In this document: piece after piece, positions 54,292 through 64,000 of the stretch
How positions within the stretch are numbered: position 1 is the first letter of the stretch
Layout of the letters: every line of letters begins with the position of its first letter
Origin: Amia ocellicauda
Lineage: Eukaryota; Chordata; Actinopteri; Amiiformes; Amiidae
Direction of reading: 5' to 3'
NCBI RefSeq assembly: GCF_036373705.1
Contig: NC_089857.1
Coordinates: forward strand, 39,814,784 to 39,878,783
DNA length: 64,000 bases
Position numbers and translations under genes: made by a program
Notes under the pieces: model-generated
What the model saw: only the letters and a program-made list of their open reading frames with translations
The model's database searches: none
Told to the model about the DNA's origin: nothing

Positions 54292-56810
54292 GTTCCTATG
54301 AGTATGTGTTTCCTCCTCCTCGCCTCCCTTATTGCCTTTGTTGACTGCTTTTCGTGTTTCTCATGAGACGGAAGTGAGGGTTCGTCCTTCAACATTCATC
54401 CCTGTGACTGTTGTTCTACGCAAAAAGATAAAGACAGTTTGGCATTCTGTTGCAATGAAGCTGCCATGCCTTTCAGAAGCTCCCACGGGGGCTCGGCCAA
54501 AGAGACATGGACTGATTGCTTCCCTCTCCACCCCCACCCCCCCTAAACCTAAATGGGATGTTAGCATGATGGATTTTTTTTTTTTCTGCAAGTGCCAGTG
54601 CAACATGTAACATTGCTCTTCTGTGTAATTTGCTGTGAGCGGTCGTGCTCATTTTTTGGTTTGTTTATTTTCCGTTCTGTTTTCGGTTTTGTTTATTTTT
54701 GGAGTTGTAAATGTCAATGTTTGAAGGTCTGGAACCTACAAGCACAAAACCTTTTTTAATACGATTTTATTAAGTTTTGTTCCTTCTTTGCTGTCCTGTT
54801 TGGCTGTCAGCGTCGTAGTATACTGAGTGTTTGTGAAGTGGCTTTGTACGGTGGCCTTTCAGTGCCAAAACGCACGTAGCTGCAGAATGATACTGTTGCT
54901 GACAAGAAAATAAAATCTGGCAAAAGTTAATACCATTCCATAGGAAACAGAATTGTTACTTAGCTGCTTAAAATTGGTTTTATGCTCTTTTTTTATTTTT
55001 TATTATAATTTCTAAACTGGCATTTCAAATGGCAATATGCTGTAAATGTGCAGTATACTTGAGTTAAAGAAGCCGGAGTTTCAGTGTGTAACCCGTGTAG
55101 TTACATGTGTATAATGTAGTGATGTTGTAGTGATCAGTGCTGGTGTGGCAACAATATTTATATCAAATTGATTATCTGACTGAGATGCAAATCTAAACTT
55201 AGTCTTATGGAGTAACAGCCTAGTCTGTTGCCTGCATTTAGTAACTTTACACTTTTTTTGTAAAAAAAGAGAGAGAGAGAATACTTTTCACAGCAAATGT
55301 TAGCTTTTGTGTACTAAATATTTTGGGGCCATGCAGGTTGCCATGGGCAACTCTTCAAGCTGTCTGAACAAATGCCAGTAAATGTACCATCAATAAACAG
55401 GGTGACTCTTACTGTTTTGCTTAAGGATATTTTGCTCAGGTTAAAAGGCGTATTTTCACTTCTATAAAACTTGTGTACATTGTATAATAATATTGCACTG
55501 TTTTCTAATGTTAGTGTAAAGTAAATGTGTACATTTAGAGAAAAATATATATTAACAAATAAAACCTGTATAAATAGGTTGTTTATTGGTTAGATAGAAT
55601 CATTTTATGAAAGTCCTTTTAACAAGCTCTGAAGAAATTGTAAATCTACGATAATTGGAATCTTGCTTCGTCAGTTGGGGTACTGGATACATTGTTTCTG
55701 AGAATGAAATATCGGCTTAAAAACTGTGCATTGTTTGGCAGTCTGAGGAAGTGGGTTTAGCTTTGCCTAAATTGCATTTGAAACCCAGACTGCTTCCTAT
55801 TAATCTCCTCGTAGTTTATCTGGAATGGTCTTTTCTTTTCAGATCTAAAATGAAAACCGTTATTTGGGATTTGCTCAGATCACTTGATGCTAGCTTTCTT
55901 TTTCTATTCCGTTCCCGTTATTTCTTTTGTGCTTGTTTCTCTGCGGACTACAGCTGCAGCTTTGTTGAGAAGCCTCTCCTGTTACATGCAAGAGAAAAGT
56001 GCAAGACCAAAAGTAGCGCAGTCTGAGAAGACGCTCTGTACAGGACACTACACGTCTGTGCCAGACCTCGGTACCCCCTTCGCCATGTGATCGTGTCTTC
56101 ACTCTCAAAGTGCTTTATGTTTGTAAATAGTCTTTTCATTTGTATGCCACATCGTTTGATAGTTTAATTTATTTGTTTTGTTAGTTACTGGCTGTTTTCA
56201 CACTGATCAATTGGAAACTTTCCCCACTTAACTCGAAAGAAGGTAGTACCTTGCATTAGCTCATGTCTGTGGTATTTATTATTTACTAATATTAAATATT
56301 AGAACAACATTAAGGTTACATATACAGTTCTCGATACGATTTTATGTTTCTGTGGAAGAAGGGATGCAAAAGCCCTTGAGTGATCCACTTGAATAAAGTA
56401 CATAAGTACCCATCATGTATCGTTTGAGTTCTGTCTTTAAAACCAGTGAAAGTAATTGGAAGCACAAGCGGAAAGATACTCACAACCGCGGTTGTAAACG
56501 GCCCGTGGTGCGATCAAGTGTGTAAACATCGGTAGGCGCTGGTTGAGGTGCTATGAAATTTATAGTTATACAATTCTCCTTTCTGCCATATCTAGCTACT
56601 AGAGAATTTCTCACTTTATGACATCAGGGAATTCATTCAGATTGATAGAAAGACAAAAGAATATATCATTTTTAAATTATTATTTTTGTGATGATTCATA
56701 TTCCAGTTTTGTACACTTTTTCATCGTTCAGTAAGTTCACATCAAATGTTGGCCTGTAGTTTTTCCAAATGTCTTTGGTTTAAATAAAGTTTTTCTTTTG
56801 TTTTTCATGT
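54292..56810 (+). other. CDC42SE2: CDC42SE2 terminal 3'UTR exon
   Basis: This is non-coding sequence with AATAAA signals at 54909-54914, 55392-55397, 55558-55563, 56392-56397 and 56783-56788. The last is followed by T/GT-rich sequence (tttttcttttgtttttcatgtg) fitting a cleavage element. The length of about 2.5 kb implies several alternative ends. Open frames of up to 92 residues here are on both strands and unsupported. Confidence 0.6.
56783..56788 (+). promoter_or_regulatory. Likely distal CDC42SE2 polyadenylation signal
   Basis: AATAAA is followed at once by a long T/GT-rich stretch, the best such context of the five candidates after the gene. Confidence 0.55.
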
Positions 56811-57219
56811 GATCAGATTTTTGTATCATGCTTTTATCGAGTGTCTAACACACACACACAAACACTAAACCTGATCTCCTCTTGTATAGTTACTAGTGAG
56901 AAGTAAATTCTTCTTCCTGAAGTAATATGTATTTTGTAAACTCTACATTTGATGAGAAAAGAATGACTGACAATTTTAACTCTTAAGACTTTAAACAACT
57001 TAAATTATTCAGAACTGACCATTTCCCAGAGTTAATAAAAACTGTAACAGTACAGTATCAAAGAAATTACATTCCTCACATGACCATTTACATCTTCAGT
57101 CACCAGACCAGCAAATAGGCTCCTAGTCTGAAAAGTCTGAGGGGCGCAAACAACCCCCCACCCCTTCCACATCTACAAACAAAAAATAATTTTAATGTTT
57201 TTAGAATTCATATCTTCTG

Positions 57220-57221
<2 letters not shown>

Positions 57222-57263
<42 letters not shown>

Positions 57264-57310
57264 GTTATTTTTATTTCTTGGCAGACGCCCTTATCCAGGG
57301 CGACTTACAA
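57222..57310 (-). mobile_element. 5'-truncated SINE/LINE tail with (AAT)n end
   Basis: On the minus strand it reads ttgtaagtcgccctggataa, then gggcgtctgccaagaaataa, then a (AAT)n run. This is the tail module also seen on the two tRNA-derived SINEs at 17010 and 29616. The tRNA head is missing, as expected for incomplete reverse transcription from the 3' end. Confidence 0.78.
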
Positions 57311-60300
57311 CACATCATTTGTTACGCTTAAGAATCCTATTTCTTGTGATCTTGTGCCTGCAGTATCTGTTTCCTGTGGTTGTGCGACATTAAAGTTTAT
57401 ACACATTTGACCACTATATAAAGAAGTCACTGAGACTGACTAATGCTGCTTCAATATTTAAAAAATAAATTGCTAAACCATGAGGATTTTATCATGTTTC
57501 TGGAAGATTGTAATGATACAGCACTGAAGCCATCGATTAAAACCATCACTGTGAATGAAGTAATGATGCCAGAAGAAGTTATAGTACAAAAGATGTATAT
57601 TGCATATGTGAATTTTATTGTGTTCAGATGTGACCTGTTGTAGTGTGTGCTTTCTTAGTAGAGAATAATCCCTTGAAATACTGCCTAGATTGAGCTGTAG
57701 ATTAAGGCCTAAAGAGTCTGTCTAGTAATGATCATATGACACCCTGAACTACAGACTACTACCAAAAGCTAAGAAATATGTGCAAATTGATTTGTTCTTT
57801 TCTTTCTCCTCATAGGCATTATATGTCCTACTTTTGCAACATTGTGCTGCATGAGCTGGGCTTGCCTGCTTGAGGACAATCTTGTGCATAATTGGTAGCA
57901 ACTGCCAGTTTCAAAGCAAACATCCCCCCTTTTGTGTTGGTTGGGAATCCACCGATGAACAAACTGCCCCTTGCTTTCAAGCAGCCTTTTGAAATGTGAT
58001 CTCTGTGGTGCAGTATCATGGTCATTGAATGCTAAGGTAGGAAAAGCACTGTCTGTCACTTAGTTCCTGTATTTTGCAGCTGAGCAGAAGCTGTTGGAAG
58101 TGAGTAATCCCATTCGAGGTTGAATGATATCCGTTATACTTTGCCAGGAGTGCTTTCTCATGATGAAATGTGCAGAGAAGTGACAAGATTACTCCAGCCT
58201 TAAGTTTGCCTTTACCTGCCAAATTTCCCTGCAGGATTGCTCTGCTCTTATTGCTCCTCTGAATATCACAAGGCTTTTCCAATGAATCCCTTTTTCAAGA
58301 CTGCTAAGCCATTGAAGTTCGGAAGATGAGGGTATTTAAAATGTAGAACGGTATGCTTTGTCTCATGAATCAGGAACGACATTATCTTTATCCACACAAA
58401 TTGGAAGACACTTCACAGCTGATACAAGATGTAGTGACCACTTCCAGTGATTCTTTGATGCCATTTGAATCTCTCTTACAATGGCTGAGGGTACTTGGCA
58501 ATTACTCACAAAGAGTCTGCTGTGTTTAATACTTTTTTTGTCCCGTCCCCCTTCCCTCCCAATGTGAGAATGTTTTTTGTTACCAGGCAACGAGTCTAAC
58601 AATGATGCAGGTGCTTGCATTGACAGATGTTTCCTTGCTGACTGGTGAATACTTGTTTTTGTTAGTGCTGCTTTTGGTGTGAGACTTGCTCAATAAAAGC
58701 AGCTGGGGGTCATTTTTTTGCCTGAACTGCTGGTTTACAGATTTATTTCTTCATGTTCTTGAGTTAGAACAATATTTCTTGAAAATAGCGATGAGTAACT
58801 AAAGTAGCTATTTAAAAAAAAAAAAAGTGTTTATAGTTACAAATTAAATGGAAAGAAATGTGAAATTTGGTTTATTAGCTGTCTGGGCATCTCTTGTGAG
58901 GGTCTGTTTAAGGACTCACAGAGACTGATGAAAAGGAGTTGATGTATCACCAGAACACAATTTGAAACCGCTATCAAAGCCGTTTTGAATTGTGACTGTC
59001 CAAATAGCAGGAAAAGTCCTACAACGCTGGTAAATGTCTTATCACCTACGTTCAGCCTCACATTGTGTGCCATTGATTTTGTGAGGCACGTTTTGTTTCC
59101 TTTGCTTTCCCGGCCCCGGCTGAGATTCCTTTGTGTCTCGACTATAACCTTGCTTTTGTAATGAGAATTCCCTTGGGAAGCAAAGTGGGGAAACCTATTG
59201 CCAACGCTCACTGGGACAAGAAATCAAAACACTATTTAGCAGCAATATAATTATAGCCTTTAATCTAATACTGTTTCTGCCTAATCATGTCATAAATACT
59301 GTTTATGTAACTGAGCTTTATAGTTGAGTATTTCAATTATTTTGTGGTTGACTTTGTTATTTTAGCTTTAAGGCCGTATTATTCACAAATATCTACCAGT
59401 TCCATCTGTCAAATTTTTAGCTGCTGACTTTTCCTGCTATGGGGTACCAAATTGGTATGGCCTGTGAAGACTCTGCCAAAGTATCTACCCCATAATCAAG
59501 AAAGAAAAATAAATGAATAACACAATGCACCCATCATTCCAGCAGATGCGACCAAAGCACACCATCATGTCGCTGGGTTCTTCTAGTTCCTCAAAGACAT
59601 CGACCCCACGTCCCGAAGCTCAATGTCAAACACGCTCTTCCTGCTGCAGACCACACCAGTGGAGGGAGCTGCTCTTGGTCAGGTGACGTTGGGAATGACT
59701 TCACTCCTCTTTTGATCTTCTGATGACACTCACTGACATGGGACACCAGTCTGTATTCACACTGCTCTGTCGTTGACTTCAGAATTCAATGTAATAATAA
59801 CATTATACCATTCAGATGTAATAATAAAACATTTAAATAATTTCAACACCAAAATCGGACCTCCTAACGTGCCCAGGGGATTTTTTTATCACAGCACCAC
59901 CTACTGGGTATTCCGTTCCAGTCCCAAGGTTTCCCAGAAACAAAGAATGCTATCAGAATAAGATCATTAGTTTGCTAAGTCTTGGCTTCAAGCGCAGCAT
60001 GATGTAATGGTTTACTTTCTGGCTAATGTCAGGCTCCGACCCTGCCTTTGTGACCAGCATTCACATCACCTTAATTTATGTGTGTATCAGCCAACACAAG
60101 TGTGGATCAGCCCTCCGCGCTGCAGCTAAACTAGAGCTTCACTAAGTAAAGTGTCTGCAGGCCTTCAGGCTGCGGCGCAGAAGAGTCTCTGTAGTAAAGC
60201 GTTGCACAGCAGATAGCTATTTATACACATCACCCACACATCAGCACTGCTGCCGCTTTCTCCCCAGCTCTGCCTTTCAAATTGCTCTCTCTGCACAATG

Positions 60301-60595
60301 GCATTCTCCTACACATTGGGTAGACTTATATGATGGCTGCTTCATTATCAAATCATCTCTGCTGTAATTCCTGTATATTTGGTTGCTGATATGAACATTG
60401 TATACTTAGATTTTCTTCTAATTATACAGGCATGCCTCTCTAAATGAGTAAGTTCTGACAGTGCATCGAACAAGAAAAGCTTGACAGTGTCACCCTCTCA
60501 CTGCCAGAGCTCTCGTGCATATCGAAAGACTGTACACAAATAAGTCAGGCAGTGCTTTTTTAGTAAAATGGTTAAGCAATTTGTCCTGGCTGGGG

Positions 60596-60882
60596 GTGCC
60601 TGTCTGTGTGGAGTTTGCATGTTCTCCCCTTGTCCACATGGGTTTTCTCCGGGAACTCCGGTTTCCTCCCACTGTCCAAAGACATGCTGGTTAGGTTAAT
60701 TGGCCTCTCTAAATTACCCTGTCTGTATGTGTGTGTGTGTGTGTTGCCCAGCGATGGACTGGCATCCCGTCCTGCGTGTATTCCTGCCTCGCACCCTATG
60801 CCTGCTGGGATCGGCTCCAGCTTCCCCGTGACCCTTGCCAGGATAAGCGGTTTCGAAAAATGGGTGGATGGATGCATGGGTT
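60596..60882 (+). mobile_element. Interspersed retroelement fragment with ATGG-type tail
   Basis: The stretch runs from ctgtgtggagtttgcatgtt through tttcctcccactgtccaaag, gcgatggactggcatcccg and gggatcggctccagc to ggataagcggtttcgaaaaa, then tggatggatg. This is a very common repeat of fish genomes, ending like an L2/Maui-type LINE 3' tail. An internal (GT)n run lies near 60728-60744. The exact family is uncertain. Overlapping open frames on both strands are products of the repeat. Confidence 0.7.
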
Positions 60883-63800
60883 AAGCAATTTGTCAATGTA
60901 TAAAGCGCCGAGCCTCGGCTGGAAAAAGCACGGCATTAGAAATGTTTAAAAGTCTTAAATTGCTCTCCCAGTAGATGGCATCTTACAACACTGAAGTTAT
61001 TTTAAGCACATTGTGGAGCTTCTTTTGGGGTGATTTAAAAATATGCAAATTCACTTGTCTAAACTACTGCGTCAAAGTGTCATGCAACACGGCACACGGA
61101 CGTTCAGAGCCGGCGCTAACACTGCCCCTCACTGACATTGGAGGTGTTTGTATCAGTAATACCAATCTCCTGTGGGAGCCAGAGAGCTGAAAGTCAGTGT
61201 CCGTGTTTGTTATATGATTCATGTGCCAAGCGCTGTGGAGGTACTGCGGTTCAGACTTCACAGCTTGAGAAAACGAAGTCGTACACAAGAACACAGATTT
61301 TAAAATCGTATCAAAATGCCTGATGACCTGAGGGTCCAATTTAAAATTGTGTGGAAAAGGTACCATACAACATGGCATTTCATTTTGAAATAATGTATAC
61401 AACTGTATAAGACCCCAAGTTTAAACTGCATGCTCTTGTAAACAGGGTTACTTCATATTAGAGACAAACCTGTGTGGTACATCAGTTTCGAGGCCTGTAC
61501 AGAAGACAGTTGTGCTGGCGGTTGTTTTCTGGGGATCGCTAAACGCTTTGATTTATTTTTTATTTAACCAATTTGGGTCTGTATTTTCTTTCGCAATCTG
61601 GAGCCAAATTTTGAGTGTTTGTAAACCAGTCAAGGAATTGGAGTTTATATATATATATATGTATATAATATTTTTTTCACCAGTTTTCCATTGCTAAGTA
61701 CGACTGGAGGAATTCTGAGTTGCCATGTTCACTGTCATAAATCATAAATCAATACCTGTCGTAATCAGTATAATCAAGCACATTTAGATTTTTATAAAAT
61801 TAAAGCAAACCTGGACAGTCTGTTCTCACTCTTCAAACCCACTGCTATCATCTCAAAGTCTGATTTAATTAAGGTCTGTCACACTAGTGTAAAACTAAGG
61901 GTTTGACCACGCAAAACATTAAAATCAGCAGGAAATAAGCTTTGGAAGAACGCTGTGAGCCTGGACGAACTCACACAAAGCAACACATACCTTCCAAGAA
62001 GATATGACCTAATATTGCACTTAATAAATATATGCCGTCTTTGGAAAACTCATTAACTTCAGTTAATTGCAGTCCTTGTGCATGATTTTAACCATTTCTG
62101 AAAAGAGATCCCATGTCTTAAATATCACGTCAACAACTCAATACTCTGAGTGACCAAATGTCTGCATAGCTTTTATATGTGATCGAGTGAATTCCTGTGA
62201 ATGATGAGGTTACTTTGAAAAATAAATAGGAATAAATGTCCCTGTTGTAAGCTGTTCAGCTCTAATTGAAACTACTGTATGCATTTAACTTCATGACTCT
62301 TGTCCCAGTGGTCCAATTCAATGTAAATATCAGAAACAGATATTTCAAACTGACCCATACATGCCTACGTCTCATGTTTCATTACACCATTTTTCTTTCT
62401 TTTTTTTCATAATTGTGAAATGATGGATATCAAAATGTCTAGATATTACAGTTAGTCATTTTTTTAGGTGAAGACAAACAGAAAAGCCATGAGTGAAGTT
62501 AGTGGGCTCTTGAAAATGTCCGCTATGTCAATCTAATCTCTCGAGGTATTTCCTGATAGAATACTCTGTAGGTAGACCTTTAGTTTAGCAGGAAGAAAAA
62601 TGAAAATACACCTGAGATAAATCAGCATTACATTGTCTATATAAAGTTTGTCTTTGTACTTCTCCAAAATCCCTTAGAAGCCAAATAAAACTGAATTCCT
62701 CAACATTTCCTCACTGCATACCCAACTGTACATATAATTAAATATAGTGCTACTCTCCTCTCAGTCTGCAGTGTCATGTGTTAGGAATAGGGGGAAGCGA
62801 TGAAGGCTGACACGTGTCTCCCAAGCTGATGTGTGAAAAGAAACTTTGACCAAATTGTAAATTCCCCAGTAAACCCATAATGATAATGGTAATAGTGATA
62901 ATAATACAAAAATTAAACCCACACTCATACATGTCCCCCCAAGCACAGATGGAATGTATCTCTTCGGTTTAGGAACTGGTTTTGTTACCATGCAGCTTTG
63001 CTTTTTCAGGACTATGACCTGCTGAGGGGAATTGGGCTCAGTTCATCATACAAAGTGATGGGAGACAGCAGGATCTAATAGGATTCACAATTTTCAGTCC
63101 TGTGGGCATACCTTTTAACTGTGCTGATTTGACCCACAGTGTACAGTTTGAGTATCTGGTGTTGAGATGTTGCTACAGCTGCAGCACCGTTTAAAAATAT
63201 TGACTTTGTGTTTCTATGCTCAAGGAATTTCTTCCAACAGCGGCTTAAATACATTGAAAGATGATTGAAAACAACAACAATCCCACTTTTAATCACAAAG
63301 GGATCCGATTCAGATTTTTGAAATCCTAAAGGGGGAGAATATCCCTGAGTATTATTTTGTTATCTTTGAAGGTCCAGAGTTCACACTAAATTAAGATTAG
63401 TTTAGTTTAATACTTCGAGGGTAGTTTATTCAATTGTCTTCCATGATTTTTTCATTTTTGTCTCAACCTTGATCCTGTTATTGGATGCTATTATTGGAAG
63501 AGACTATAACCTAGCTCGAATGGTCATGCCATTGAAAATAAAATTTTATGATAAAATATGTTATTTCCACATTATGTTTTCAGATGCAGGAGAAAAATAA
63601 AACACAGAATTACAAGGCCAATCGGCTACATGAATTGATGCCACTGCTCATACAACACCTGATTTTAGGTTTATCTTCCAAACTAAATCATGACTTTTCT
63701 TTCTTTCTCCCATTGACTAACATTTTTCTGCCACTGCCAAGTAATAAGGTAGGAACACCCGAGGAGTTTTGATGTGCAGTGAAGACATGTCTGTCCAGGT

Positions 63801-64000
63801 CTTGATAAGCACCTGCTTGCCACATCAATCTGTCATGTGATCTCACTGTTTACAGGCAGAGACGGGTGAGTTGGCTGGCAAATATGAAAATAAGGAAAAT
63901 AAGCAATAAGTTCTAATGTCTAAACATTCAGTCCTGTCTGATTTGTCAGCTGATCTTCATTCACCTAGTGGTGAAATATGAATCATAACTTCCTGTAATC

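Larger units (their letters stand above)
56811..64000. other. Distal region: no gene supported
   Basis: In the conserved gene order RAPGEF6 should come next on the minus strand. I found no exon of it here by reading the open frames; its 3'UTR or end may lie in or beyond this stretch. The region contains a SINE tail (57222-57310) and an interspersed repeat (60596-60882). All longer open frames lack recognisable domains. Confidence 0.5.

Noticed and set aside
56811..64000. Expected RAPGEF6 3' exons on the minus strand
   Set aside because: Gene order predicts them nearby, but I found no reading frame with recognisable RAPGEF6 sequence. They may lie beyond the window.

Overview
This is a vertebrate nuclear genome window, most likely from a ray-finned fish. 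It holds three spliced genes that I recognise by their proteins: HINT1 on the minus strand, and LYRM7 and CDC42SE2 on the plus strand. This is the same order and orientation as on human chromosome 5q. A fish-type Tc1/mariner element, tRNA-derived SINEs with a shared tail, and another common fish repeat point to a fish. I cannot name the species; a non-teleost ray-finned fish or an early-branching teleost would fit.

Layout. 1-4551 is HINT1, a histidine-triad nucleotide hydrolase of 126 residues. Exons 1 and 2 are single, but the last exon is present twice in tandem (979-1143 and 2369-2533). Each copy has its own splice acceptor, open frame, stop codon and AATAAA signal. 4552-5168 is a short head-to-head promoter with several CCAAT boxes and a strong inverted repeat. 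5169-6590 is LYRM7 (five coding exons, 105 residues), which helps insert the Rieske protein into respiratory complex III; its 3'UTR probably runs to about 8150. 8150-11240 is intergenic with one inverted-repeat mobile element remnant.

About 11240-56810 is CDC42SE2, which encodes a small CRIB-domain effector of CDC42 (85 residues). A CpG-rich non-coding exon near 11240-11599 is followed by a first intron of about 31 kb. That intron carries an intact Tc1/mariner element of the DD36E type (14061-15285), two SINEs and simple repeats. The coding exons are at 43129-43182, 52311-52412 and 53077-53178. A probable 3'UTR intron follows, then a long last exon with several polyadenylation signals. 56810-64000 shows no gene I can support; it contains a SINE tail and one interspersed repeat.

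The three host genes do not form one pathway. HINT1 and LYRM7 share an upstream region and could be co-expressed from it. The most notable feature is the pair of HINT1 terminal exons. Each encodes a full catalytic histidine triad, but they differ at residue 107 (Thr or Glu) and residue 122 (Gly or His), so the locus could make two enzymes with different active-site chemistry by choice of last exon.
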